Part shown: positions 42,555 to 51,450 of the stretch, piece by piece | Position numbering within the stretch: position 1 is the stretch's first letter | Layout of the letters: the number at the start of each line of letters is the position of its first letter | Position numbers and translations under genes: made by a program | Notes under the pieces: generated by a model | What the model was told of the DNA's origin: nothing | What the model saw: the letters and a program-made list of their open reading frames with translations, nothing else | Databases searched by the model: none | NCBI RefSeq assembly: GCF_023544865.1 | Contig: NZ_JAMJFX010000009.1 | Coordinates: 1-64,000 of the forward strand | DNA length: 64,000 nucleotides | Reading direction: 5' to 3' | Source: Phaeovulum molybdatiresistens | GTDB taxonomy: Bacteria > Pseudomonadota > Alphaproteobacteria > Rhodobacterales > Rhodobacteraceae

Positions 42555-42614
42555 TTGCGCAAAATATTACGCACCACCCGGAAAATATCTTGCGCAAAAT
42601 TCTGCGCAGCCCTA
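42555..42614 (+). promoter_or_regulatory. Operator region with 25-bp element, copy 3, before the TRAP transporter
   Basis: Two identical TTGCGCAAAAT blocks lie at 42555-42565 and 42590-42600, 35 bp apart. The second begins the third copy of the element (42590-42614: TTGCGCAAAATTCTGCGC then AGCCCTA). The stretch between is AT-rich and could hold a promoter. It is about 190 bp before the TRAP binding-protein start. The rest of the 297-bp gap 42510-42806 shows no gene I can support. Confidence 0.75.
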
Positions 42615-42806
42615 GGAATCGACCCTGAGGAGTTGAGGGATTTTCGGCCCCCTGCCACCGGCAAGAAGACCGGCCCGGGGATGCTTGAAATCTTGCGCGG
42701 CCTGAACCGGCCTGCCGGGGGGCTGCATAATCGCATGGCGCGGAACAAAGGCCTGGCGACTGTGCCGGGCATCGGTCCCGCCATGCCCTGACGGGAGAGG
42801 AAGACC

Positions 42807-43826
42807 ATGACCCCCACCAAGACCTTCGGCCGCATCGCGACCGGCCTTGCCGCTGCCCTGCTTCTGGGCAGCGCCGCGCTGGCCGATACCACGCGCATCC
42901 GGTTCCACACCTTCTACGGCACCGAAATCGACGATATCGCGAAGAAATTCCGCGACACGGTCGAGGAGAAATCCGGCGGCGCGCTGAAGATCCAGTATTT
43001 CCGCGGGGGCGAACTTGTCGCTTCGGACCAGTTCGTCGACGCCATCGCCAAGGGCTCGATCGACGTGGCCTATGGCGTGGGCAGCTACTGGCCGGGCATG
43101 ATCGACATCGGCAATATCGAGGCCGGCCTGCCGGGCTTCTGGACCTCAAAGGACGAAGCCGCCGCGATCCTGGAAAGCGACACCTTCCTGGCGATGCTGG
43201 AAGATGCCTATGCCGAAAAGGGCGCCAAGTTCATCGGCCGCGGCTATGGCTCGGACTATGACCTGCTGACCAAGGCCCCGGTGACCAGCCTGGACGATCT
43301 GAAGTCGATGAAGATCCGCGCCACCGGCCAGGTCGCCAAGGTGCTGCAGGCCTTTGACATTCCCACCGTCTACCTGCCCGCGCAGGAACTCTATATCGGC
43401 CTGTCGACCGGCGTGATCGACGGCGCGATCTATGGCGGCCCGGTGGAATACGAGCAGCTCAAGCTGCATGAGGTCGCCACCCATTACACCTTCCTCAACA
43501 TGCTCAACCCCGGCTGGACCGATACGATCATCGCCAACCCCGCCGTCTGGGATGGCCTGTCCGACGAAAACCGGACGATCCTGAAAGAGGCGATCGATCA
43601 ATACGCCGCCGACATCCACGCCTGGCTGGAAGAGGGCAACGACAAGATCATCGAGGCCGGTGAAGGCGGCATCTTCACCTTCGCCACCCTGCCCGCCGAA
43701 GATTCCGCCCGCCTGACCGAGGCCGCCCAGGGCGTCTGGCAGGAAGAAGCCGCCAAATCCGACCGCAATGCCAAGGCGATCGAGATGCTGGTGGACAACG
43801 CCAAGGCGCAGGGCCGCCTGAAGTGA
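42807..43826 (+). CDS. dctP: TRAP transporter substrate-binding protein (DctP type)
   Basis: This 339-residue periplasmic protein has a signal peptide cleaved after LLLGSAALA (about residue 26). The DctP fold shows TTRIRFHTFYGTEIDDIAKK, the conserved carboxylate-binding region LKSMKIRATGQVAKVLQAFD (Arg near residue 172), and YLPAQELYIGLSTGVIDGAI. TRAP binding proteins capture organic acids, including sulfonates and amino or keto acids. The gene follows the XRE-cupin regulator and its operator. GAGAGG stands before the ATG. The substrate is inferred from context as the amine or amino acid used by the gabT operon. Confidence 0.9.
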   Translation: MTPTKTFGRIATGLAAALLLGSAALADTTRIRFHTFYGTEIDDIAKKFRDTVEEKSGGALKIQYFRGGELVASDQFVDAIAKGSIDVAYGVGSYWPGMIDIGNIEAGLPGFWTSKDEAAAILESDTFLAMLEDAYAEKGAKFIGRGYGSDYDLLTKAPVTSLDDLKSMKIRATGQVAKVLQAFDIPTVYLPAQELYIGLSTGVIDGAIYGGPVEYEQLKLHEVATHYTFLNMLNPGWTDTIIANPAVWDGLSDENRTILKEAIDQYAADIHAWLEEGNDKIIEAGEGGIFTFATLPAEDSARLTEAAQGVWQEEAAKSDRNAKAIEMLVDNAKAQGRLK

Positions 43827-44353
43827 GCGTGCTTGCCCGATATCTCGTGGCACAGGATGGCCTGTCCGACCTTGTCGGACGGGCCATTTCCTGGCTGACG
43901 CTGGTGATGATCGGCGCGCTCGTCTGGGAAATCGGCGCGCGCTATTTCCTGAACGCCCCCACCGTCTGGGCGCATGAACTGTCGACCATGCTCTATGGCG
44001 GGTTCTGCATCCTGGCGGGCAGCTACACGCTGCGCCATCAGGGCCATGTCCGATCCGAGGTGGTCTATGGCCTGCTGCCCCCGCGTGCCCGCGCGGCCTG
44101 CGATGTGGTGGTCTATGTGCTGGCGCTGATGGTGCTGGTGGTGTTTCTGGACATGGCGATCGATTTTGCCGCGACCTCCTGGGCCGCGCGCGAATATTCC
44201 GCCCGCTCGATCTGGCAACCGCCGCTTTATCCGTTCAAGACCGTGCTGCCGGTGGCAGTGGGCCTGCTGGCGCTGCAGGTCGTGGCCGAATTGCTGCGCG
44301 CGCTGCTCCGGCTGGCCGGGCGCGATGATGAACGGCTGGCCCCGCGCAACTGA
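43823..44353 (+). CDS. dctQ: TRAP transporter small permease (DctQ type)
   Basis: This 176-residue inner-membrane protein has four helices and the typical landmarks MIGALVWEIGARYFLNAPTV and WAHELSTMLYGGFCILAGSY. Its GTG start (43823) overlaps the dctP stop by 4 bp. It joins the large permease to form the sodium-driven transport unit. Confidence 0.9.
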   Translation: MSVLARYLVAQDGLSDLVGRAISWLTLVMIGALVWEIGARYFLNAPTVWAHELSTMLYGGFCILAGSYTLRHQGHVRSEVVYGLLPPRARAACDVVVYVLALMVLVVFLDMAIDFAATSWAAREYSARSIWQPPLYPFKTVLPVAVGLLALQVVAELLRALLRLAGRDDERLAPRN

Positions 44354-44418
44354 CCGCGGCGGATCTGAACCCTTCCCTTTGACCTGACGCGCCGCCCGGC
44401 GCAGACAGGAGGATACCC

Positions 44419-45738
44419 ATGGTCGATCTTGATCCGATGACCATTACCGCAATCATGTTCGCATCCATGCTGGTGCTGATGATCCTTGGCGCGCCCTTGG
44501 CCTTTGCGCTGATGATTTCGGGCATGGGCGCGGCCTATATGATGTTCGGGCCCGGCGGGCTTGACCTGCTGGTCGCGTCCGCCTTTGGCGCGATGGACAA
44601 TTTCCTGCTGGTGTCGCTGCCGCTGTTCATCTTCATGGGGCTGGTGCTGGAACGGTCCGGCATCACCGACGATCTGTTCGCGATGATGCACAAGCTGATG
44701 GGCGGCCTGCCCGGGGGCTTGGGCGTCGGAACGGTGCTGATCTGCGCGATCATCGCGGCGATGGCGGGTGTGTCGGGGGCGGCCACGGTGTCGCTGGGCA
44801 TCATCGCGTTGCCCTCCATGCTGCGGCGTGGCTATGACAAGCGGCTGGTCACCGGCACGATCATGGCCGGGGGCGCGCTTGGCTTTCTGATCCCGCCGTC
44901 GGTTCTGATGATCATCTATGCGTTCCTGGCGCGCGAATCCGTGGGCAAACTGTTTGCGGCCGGGCTGATCCCGGGGCTGATGCTGGCGGGGATCTACATC
45001 GCCTATATCCTGATCCGCTGCGGCCTGCGTCCCGAAATGGGCCCGCCCGCGCCCGCCCACGATCGCGTCAGCGGCGTGGAAAAGCTGAAGGCGCTGCGCC
45101 ATCTGGTGGCGCCGGGGCTTCTGGTGGGGGCGGTGCTGGGCTGCATCATCGGCGGCATCACCTCGCCGTCCGAGGCTTCGGCCATCGGCGCCTTTGGTGC
45201 GCTGGTCATCGCCGGGCTGCGCGGGCGGCTGGACTGGCCGATGCTGAAATATGTCATGCTGTCCACGACAAAGCTGATGGGCATGCTGATGTGGATCGCG
45301 CTGGCGGCGGTGTTCTTTTCCAAGATCTACGTGGGCCTTGGCGCGGGATCGGTGGTCAGCGACCTGATCGACGATTTCGAGGTTTCGCCCATGGCGGTGA
45401 TCGTGGCGATGCTGGCGGTCTATTTCGTGCTGGGCATGTTCCTGGACGATTTCGCCATCGTCTTCATCACCGTGCCGATCTTTGTGCCGATCGTGCGCGA
45501 ACTGGGCTTTGACACCACCTGGTTTGCGGTGCTGTTCGTGCTGTCGATGCAATCGGCCTATCTGACGCCGCCGTTTGGCTACAACCTGTTCTACATGCGA
45601 TCGGTTGCGCCGAAAGAGGTGACGATCACCGACATCTACATGGCCGCCCTGCCCTTCGTGGGGCTGCAGATCCTGGGCCTGGCGCTGGTGGTGATCTTCC
45701 CGCAGATCGCGCTGTGGCTGCCCTCGGTGCTGTTCTGA
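44419..45738 (+). CDS. dctM: TRAP transporter large permease (DctM type)
   Basis: This 439-residue protein has about 11-12 helices and the DctM motifs MAGVSGAATVSLGIIALPSM and GGALGFLIPPSVLMIIYAFL, repeated in the second half as GGITSPSEASAIGAFGALVI. It starts 65 bp after dctQ with AGGAGG before the ATG. The conserved AT(Q/V)S-like stretch in each half is where substrate and sodium bind in this family. A strong bidirectional terminator follows the stop. Confidence 0.93.
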   Translation: MVDLDPMTITAIMFASMLVLMILGAPLAFALMISGMGAAYMMFGPGGLDLLVASAFGAMDNFLLVSLPLFIFMGLVLERSGITDDLFAMMHKLMGGLPGGLGVGTVLICAIIAAMAGVSGAATVSLGIIALPSMLRRGYDKRLVTGTIMAGGALGFLIPPSVLMIIYAFLARESVGKLFAAGLIPGLMLAGIYIAYILIRCGLRPEMGPPAPAHDRVSGVEKLKALRHLVAPGLLVGAVLGCIIGGITSPSEASAIGAFGALVIAGLRGRLDWPMLKYVMLSTTKLMGMLMWIALAAVFFSKIYVGLGAGSVVSDLIDDFEVSPMAVIVAMLAVYFVLGMFLDDFAIVFITVPIFVPIVRELGFDTTWFAVLFVLSMQSAYLTPPFGYNLFYMRSVAPKEVTITDIYMAALPFVGLQILGLALVVIFPQIALWLPSVLF

Positions 45739-45770
45739 CCGCAGACGGCCTTGCCACTGACCCGTAAAAG

Positions 45771-45802
45771 AACGCCCCGCCGGACCGATCCGGCGGGGCG
45801 TT
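45771..45802. terminator. Bidirectional terminator between dctM and the Lon-like gene
   Basis: AACGCCCCGCCGGA (45771-45784), loop CCGA, TCCGGCGGGGCGTT (45789-45802) is a perfect 14-bp stem, followed by a T on the plus strand. On the minus strand it is followed by CTTTTACGGG. It ends transcription from both convergent genes. Confidence 0.9.
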
Positions 45803-45805
45803 TGA

Positions 45806-48280
45806 TCAGCTGTCCTCGGCCCCGGTGGTGGTCACGGTAATCTCGGGCTGGGCAAAGCCGCGCCGGGCCTCGGCAAAGTCCAGCAGGCGCACCTCGACAT
45901 TGCCGTTGACCGTGCCGCCCGGGAATTCGTCATTCATCCCGCGCACGCCCGCGGGCAGGCCGGTCAGGATTTCCATCGCCTGATCCACATGCGAAATCGC
46001 ATGGATCTGGAACTGTCCCGCCGCCACCGCCGCCACGACATCGGGACGCAGCATCAGGTTGTCGGCGTTGCGCCGCGGGATCAGCACCCCCTGCCGCCCC
46101 GTAAGGCCTTGCGCGCGGCAGCTGTCGAAAAACCCTTCGATCTTTTCGTTGATGCCGCCCACGGGCTGCACCTCGCCCATCTGGTTGATCGATCCGGTGA
46201 CCGCGAAGGATTGCGACAGCGGCACCTCGGCCAGCGCCGACAGCAGCGCGCACAGTTCCGCGACCGAGGCGCTGTCGCCCTCGATCCCGCCATAGGTCTG
46301 TTCAAAGACCAGGCTGGCCCAGAGCGATAACGGCTCTTCTGGGGCGTAGCGGGTGGACAGAAAGCTGGACAGGATCAGCACCGCCTTGGAATGGATCGGC
46401 CCGCCCAGCTTGACCTCGCGTTCGATGTCGATGACCTGGCCCGCGCCCACCCGCACCCGCGCGGTGATCCGCACCGGCCAGCCAAAGCGCGCCCGGCCCA
46501 GCTGTGCCACGGTCAGCCCGTTGACCTGCCCCACCACGCTGCCGCGGGTGGAAATCAGGATCGTGCCGCGCCCGATCATGTCCTGCATCCGTTCACGCGG
46601 CAGATCGGCGCGCCGTTCGGCGGCACGTTGCGCGGCCTCGACATGATCGGCGGTGACCGTGGCCGCCCCTGCCTGGCCCGCCAGATGATCGGCCTCGCGC
46701 AGGATGTCCCACAGCGCGCTCATGCGCAGCGACAGCTTGGTCTGGTCCTCGGCCATCCGCGTCGCCGCATCGACCATCGCCGCGACGCCATCACGGGTCA
46801 CATGACGCAGCTTTTCATCGCGCACGATCTTGGCCAGCATCCGCGCCAGCAGCCGCAGCGTTTCGGGATCGCGCGTCATGTCATCGCCGAATTCCGCCGC
46901 CACGCGGAACAATTCGGAAAAGTCGGGATCAAGGTCTTCCAGCAGCAGATGCAGCAGCCGGTCGCCCACCAGCACCACCCGCACATCCAGCGGGATCGGG
47001 TCCGGTTCCAGCGTGGTGGTGGCGATCAGGCCCATCCGCTCGGCCGCGGTAATGACATGCACCGCCTCGGTTTCCAGGCAGCGCTTCAGCGCATCCCAGG
47101 CGAAGGGTTCGGACAGCACGCGGCGCGCATCCAGCAGCAGATAGCCGCCATTGGCCCGATGCAGCGCGCCGGGGCGGATCTGGGTGAAATCGGTGACCAG
47201 CGTGCCCATCGTCGGCAGGTATTCGATCCGCCCCGTCAGATTGGCCAGCGTCGGCAAGGTTTCCACCACGACCGGCGCGCCCTGCCCCGTATCATCCGCG
47301 ACCGAGACCATGACATTGACGCCATAGCGGTGAAAGCGCAGGTCGTCATGCACCCGGGCGGTGGCCACCGGAAAAGGGCCATCCTCGCCGCGCGCGCCGG
47401 CCTTCAGGAACAGTTCGGCATTGGCGATGATGTCGGTGCGCACCGCCTCAAAATAGGGCACCAGCACCGCGATCTTGCCAAAGGCGGCGGTCGCCTCTTT
47501 CATCGCGGTCGCCACGGCCGCCTCGGCCAGTTCGGCATTCAGCCGCGTCACCTCGGCGCGGTGTTCCTTTTCCAGCCGCGGCAGGGCAGACAGGAATTCC
47601 TCCAGCTCCTGTTCGGTATCCGCCAGGTGTTTCTGGATCTCGACCCGTTCGTCTTCGGGCAGGCGGGCGATCGCCTCGGATTTCAGCACCTCGCCTTCCT
47701 TCATCGGCGCCAGGGCAAAGCCCATCGGCGTGCGCAGGATCGCCACATCGCGGTCGCGCGCAGCCTCGCCCAGGGCCTTGAAGGCCGTGTCGCGCCGGCC
47801 CGAAAATTCCTCTTCGATGGCGGCGCGGCGGCTTTGATATTCCTCGCTGTCGAACAGGGCGGGGATGTCATTGGCCAGATCGTCCACCAGTTCGCGCATC
47901 GCATCGCGCAGGCGCGGCCCCACCCCGCGCGGCAGGCAGATGGCGCGCGGCTTGTCGGGGTTGTCGAAGTTGTGGACATAGACCCAGTCCTGCGGCGCGG
48001 GCCGCGCGGCCGCCTCTTGCTGCAGGATGCGCAGCACGGCGGAATGGCGCCCGGTGCCTTCGGGGCCGTGGACGAACAGGTTGAAGCGGCGATGGCGCAT
48101 CCGCGCGGCCAGGCCGATCGCTTCCATCGCGCGGTCCTGCCCGATGAAATCGGCCATCGGTTCCAGGGTTTCGGTCGTCTCGAAGTCGAAAAGCGCGGGT
48201 TCGCAGACCGCCCGCAATTGTGCCGCCGACAGGACCGTGCCCGCGTGATCGTCGCTGCCCATTGCCACTGGTTCCTCCAT
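45806..48280 (-). CDS. Lon-like ATP-dependent protease (S16 family, LonB/C-like)
   Basis: This protein of about 824 residues has an N-terminal AAA-like region and a C-terminal Lon protease domain (S16). The serine lies in GIEGDSASVAELCALLSALA and the lysine in GGINEKIEGFFDSCRAQGL. The first ATP site reads FVHGPEGTGRHSAVLRIL, with Arg in place of the P-loop Lys. I recall GTGR in other members of this Lon-like group, so it may not mean loss of function. The middle is helical and charged. Starts at ATG 48280 or 48262 (after GGAGGA) are both possible. It is divergent from an FtsH-like protease gene. Confidence 0.85.
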   Translation of the reverse strand: MEEPVAMGSDDHAGTVLSAAQLRAVCEPALFDFETTETLEPMADFIGQDRAMEAIGLAARMRHRRFNLFVHGPEGTGRHSAVLRILQQEAAARPAPQDWVYVHNFDNPDKPRAICLPRGVGPRLRDAMRELVDDLANDIPALFDSEEYQSRRAAIEEEFSGRRDTAFKALGEAARDRDVAILRTPMGFALAPMKEGEVLKSEAIARLPEDERVEIQKHLADTEQELEEFLSALPRLEKEHRAEVTRLNAELAEAAVATAMKEATAAFGKIAVLVPYFEAVRTDIIANAELFLKAGARGEDGPFPVATARVHDDLRFHRYGVNVMVSVADDTGQGAPVVVETLPTLANLTGRIEYLPTMGTLVTDFTQIRPGALHRANGGYLLLDARRVLSEPFAWDALKRCLETEAVHVITAAERMGLIATTTLEPDPIPLDVRVVLVGDRLLHLLLEDLDPDFSELFRVAAEFGDDMTRDPETLRLLARMLAKIVRDEKLRHVTRDGVAAMVDAATRMAEDQTKLSLRMSALWDILREADHLAGQAGAATVTADHVEAAQRAAERRADLPRERMQDMIGRGTILISTRGSVVGQVNGLTVAQLGRARFGWPVRITARVRVGAGQVIDIEREVKLGGPIHSKAVLILSSFLSTRYAPEEPLSLWASLVFEQTYGGIEGDSASVAELCALLSALAEVPLSQSFAVTGSINQMGEVQPVGGINEKIEGFFDSCRAQGLTGRQGVLIPRRNADNLMLRPDVVAAVAAGQFQIHAISHVDQAMEILTGLPAGVRGMNDEFPGGTVNGNVEVRLLDFAEARRGFAQPEITVTTTGAEDS

Positions 48281-48432
48281 TGCCGCCCCAATCTGATGGA
48301 TCGAACCTAGCATCATGGCGCAAAAGGGAAACCCGCCTTTCGACCCGATCGCCACCCTTGGGCTTTATCGCGGGGCCGAAGCGGCCTATCGTGCCCCCGG
48401 ACAACGGCAATGGATACGGCAGGGGCGGCGCG

Positions 48433-50250
48433 ATGGACAAGGAAAAGCAGTTCCACATCTGGTATGTGCTGATGGGGTTCGTGGCGCTGCTGCTGTTTCA
48501 GGAATGGCTCAGCGGTGCGGCGGTGACAGAACGCATCCCCTATTCGCGCTTTCTGGACATGCTGGAACGCGGCCAGATCGCCGAGGTGCAGGTGACGACC
48601 GAACAGCTGTCGGGCCGCTATGCCGAACCCCATGACGGGCGCACCAATTTCGTCACCAATGTCGTGTCCAAGGATCTGGCCGATGCGCTGTCGCGCAATC
48701 AGGTGGAATTCGACGGCACGGTGGAAAACACCTTCATCGGGGCGCTTTTGTCCTGGGTGATGCCGGTGATCCTTTTGTTCGCGCTGTGGTCGTTCTTCTT
48801 TCGCCGCTTCGCCGAAAAGCAGGGCTTCGGCGGGGTGATGAACGTGGGTAAATCCAAGGCCAAGGTCTATGTCGAAAAGGACACCGGCGTCACCTTTGAC
48901 GATGTGGCCGGCGTCGATGAGGCCAAGGCCGAGCTGAAAGAGATCGTCGATTTCCTGCGTGAGCCGGAAAAATTCGGGCGCCTGGGCGCGCGCATCCCCA
49001 AGGGCATCCTGCTGACCGGCCCGCCCGGCACCGGCAAGACGCTGTTTGCCCGCGCCATCGCGGGCGAAGCACGGGTGCCGTTCTTCTCGATCTCGGGGTC
49101 GGAATTCGTGGAAATGTTCGTGGGCGTCGGTGCGGCCCGCGTGCGCGATCTGTTCGAACAGGCCCGCAAGGCCGCGCCCTGCATCATCTTCATTGATGAA
49201 CTGGATGCGTTGGGCAAGCGGCGCGGGATCGGCGGCCTGGGCGGGGGCTATGACGAAAAGGAACAGACGCTCAATCAGTTGCTGGCCGAACTTGACGGGT
49301 TTGATCCGCGCGAAGGCATCGTTTTGCTGGCCGCGACGAACCGCCCCGAAATCCTTGACCCTGCCCTGATGCGGGCGGGCCGCTTTGACCGGCAGGTGGT
49401 GGTGGACCGCCCCGACCGCACGGGCCGCGCCGCGATTTTGCGGGTGCATCTGCGCAAGGTGAAGGCGGCGGGGCTGGATGTGGACCAGATCGCGGCGCTG
49501 ACGCCGGGCTTTACCGGGGCCGAACTGGCCAATCTGGTGAATGAGGCCGCGATCCAGGCCACCCGCCGCGGCGCCGAGGCGGTGACGATGGACGATGTGA
49601 CCCGCGCCATCGAACGCATCATTGCGGGGCTGGAACGCAAGGGCCACCTGCTGAACCCGCGCGAACGCGAAACGGTGGCCTGGCACGAAATGGGCCATGC
49701 GCTGGCCGCCGCCTCGCTGCCCGGGGCGGACCCGGTGCACAAGGTTTCAATCATCCCGCGCTCGGTCGGGGCCCTGGGCTATACCATGACCCGCCCGACC
49801 GAGGACCGCTTTCTGATCACCGGGCAGGATCTGGAAAACCGGATGGTCGTGCTGATGGCCGGCCGCGCCGCCGAGGATCTGGCCCTGGGCGAGATTTCCA
49901 CCGGCGCCGCCGATGACCTGGCCCGCGTCACCGACATCGCGCGCCAGATCGTCACCCGGTATGGCATGCACCCCGATCTGGGGCAGGCGGTGCTGGAACC
50001 CGAACGCGCCAGCTTTCTGGGCGAGGACCGCCTGACCCTGTCGCCGCGCGACTATTCCGAGGCCACCGCGCGCGAAGTCGACATCGCCGTGCGCGACCTG
50101 ATCGCCCGCGCCTTCGCCCGCGCCCGCGACCTGCTGGAAGCCCGCCGCGCCGATCTCGAGGCCGGCACCCGCCTGCTGCTGGAACGCGAAACCATCACAC
50201 CGGACGACTTTCCCGCCCTGCGACAGGCCGGGCCGGGCGACGGTCACTGA
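48433..50250 (+). CDS. ftsH: FtsH-family membrane AAA protease (accessory paralogue)
   Basis: This 605-residue protein has two transmembrane helices (about 9-26 and 99-120) around a short periplasmic domain, then an AAA module with Walker [17 protein letters not shown] and Walker [15 protein letters not shown] zinc protease domain follows, with HEMGH (about residue 419) and the third ligand in [15 protein letters not shown]. It degrades membrane and cytosolic proteins. The opening [20 protein letters not shown] resembles the extra FtsH copies found on stress-tolerance islands more than the housekeeping FtsH. It is divergent from a Lon-like protease and overlaps the convergent macB gene by 7 bp. 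Confidence 0.9.
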   Translation: MDKEKQFHIWYVLMGFVALLLFQEWLSGAAVTERIPYSRFLDMLERGQIAEVQVTTEQLSGRYAEPHDGRTNFVTNVVSKDLADALSRNQVEFDGTVENTFIGALLSWVMPVILLFALWSFFFRRFAEKQGFGGVMNVGKSKAKVYVEKDTGVTFDDVAGVDEAKAELKEIVDFLREPEKFGRLGARIPKGILLTGPPGTGKTLFARAIAGEARVPFFSISGSEFVEMFVGVGAARVRDLFEQARKAAPCIIFIDELDALGKRRGIGGLGGGYDEKEQTLNQLLAELDGFDPREGIVLLAATNRPEILDPALMRAGRFDRQVVVDRPDRTGRAAILRVHLRKVKAAGLDVDQIAALTPGFTGAELANLVNEAAIQATRRGAEAVTMDDVTRAIERIIAGLERKGHLLNPRERETVAWHEMGHALAAASLPGADPVHKVSIIPRSVGALGYTMTRPTEDRFLITGQDLENRMVVLMAGRAAEDLALGEISTGAADDLARVTDIARQIVTRYGMHPDLGQAVLEPERASFLGEDRLTLSPRDYSEATAREVDIAVRDLIARAFARARDLLEARRADLEAGTRLLLERETITPDDFPALRQAGPGDGH

Positions 50251-51449
50251 TAACGCAGCGCCTCGATCGGATCGAGGCGCGCGGCGCGGCGCGCGGGGAA
50301 AAATCCGAAGATCACCCCGACAAAGCCTGAAAACAGAAAGGCCAGCGCCACCACCCCAAGGCTGGGCGAAAACGGGATCACCATGATCTGCGCGGCCAGA
50401 AAGGCCAGCCCCAGCCCCAGCGCGATGCCCAAGACCCCGCCGATCACCGACAGCACCACCGCCTCGACCAGGAACTGCGTCATCACTTGCGCCGCACTGG
50501 CCCCGACCGCCAGCCGGATGCCGATTTCGCGCGTCCGCTCGGTGACCGACACCAGCATGATGTTCATGATGCCGATGCCCCCCACCAGCAGGCTGACCGC
50601 TGCGACAGATGACAACAGCCCCGTCAGCACCGCATTGACCGACGACAGCATTGATGCGATCTGCGCCATGTCCAGCACCGAGAAGTTATCCTCTTGCCCC
50701 GGCCCGATGCGGCGGCGTTCGCGCAGCAGCGCCTCGACATCGCGGATGCCGCGCGCGGTGGACACGCCCGGCGCCAGCGCCACCGACAGGGTCGATACAT
50801 CCTGCATGCCCAGAAGCCGGCGTTGCACCGCACGGATCGGCATCAGGATGAAATCGTCCTGATCCTGCCCCATCGCGCCCGCGCCCTTGGCCTGCAACAG
50901 GCCGATCACCTGGCAGGACACGGTCTTGAGGCGGATCACCGCGCCGGTGGGATCGGCCGCGCCGAACAGCGCCCGGCGCAGGCTTTCGCCCAGGATGCAG
51001 ACCGCGGCGCCCGCGGCCTCTTCGCCCGGGGCGAAGGCGCGGCCGCGCAGCACCGTCCAGTTCGACACCGTCAGGTAATCCGCCGTCGTCCCGGTGACCG
51101 AGGTGGCGACATTGGCATTGCCGAACACCGCCGTCTGCCCCGTGGTCACGATCGGCGCCACCGCCTGAACCGCGGGCAGATCGGCCAGCGCCGTTGCGTC
51201 GTGCAGGCTGAAAGCCGGGGCGCTTTCGCGCGCGCCGGGGCCCATCATCTGCTTGCCGGGGCGGACCATCAGCACATTGGTGCCCAGGCTTGCCACGCTG
51301 GCGCGCACCTGTTCGGACGACCCCTGCCCCACGGTCACCATCGCGATCACCGCCGCCACGCCGATCACCACCCCCAGCACCGTCAGGAAGGACCGCAGCG
51401 CGTTGCGCGTGATCGCCTGCAGCGCCAGGCGGATGGTTTCCCACAGCAT
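50244..51449 (-). CDS. MacB-type ABC transporter permease
   Basis: This 401-residue protein has four helices and a large periplasmic domain after the first (MacB_PCD, about residues 40-240). C-terminal helices and the family ending [12 protein letters not shown] follow, as does LLVGGIGIMNIMLVSVTERT. In MacB proper the ATPase is fused; here it is a separate upstream gene. Start ATG 51449 follows the ATPase stop directly (TGAgATG), implying coupling. With the MacA-like protein it exports or transmits force to periplasmic substrates such as peptides or lipoproteins. Confidence 0.9.
   Translation of the reverse strand: MLWETIRLALQAITRNALRSFLTVLGVVIGVAAVIAMVTVGQGSSEQVRASVASLGTNVLMVRPGKQMMGPGARESAPAFSLHDATALADLPAVQAVAPIVTTGQTAVFGNANVATSVTGTTADYLTVSNWTVLRGRAFAPGEEAAGAAVCILGESLRRALFGAADPTGAVIRLKTVSCQVIGLLQAKGAGAMGQDQDDFILMPIRAVQRRLLGMQDVSTLSVALAPGVSTARGIRDVEALLRERRRIGPGQEDNFSVLDMAQIASMLSSVNAVLTGLLSSVAAVSLLVGGIGIMNIMLVSVTERTREIGIRLAVGASAAQVMTQFLVEAVVLSVIGGVLGIALGLGLAFLAAQIMVIPFSPSLGVVALAFLFSGFVGVIFGFFPARRAARLDPIEALRYQ
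50258..50280. repeat. Perfect 23-bp palindrome at the macB 3' end
   Basis: GCGCCTCGATC (50258-50268), one central G, GATCGAGGCGC (50270-50280). It codes for the conserved LDPIEAL stretch at the permease C-terminus and lies 8 bp past the ftsH stop. As RNA it forms a strong stem with a very tight loop and could slow or end ftsH transcription. The amino acid constraint may also explain part of the symmetry. Confidence 0.6.
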
Positions 51450-51450
51450 C

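Noticed and set aside
46391..48310. 639-codon plus-strand open frame opposite the Lon-like gene
   Set aside because: Shadow of the protease gene, no motif, no ribosome binding site.
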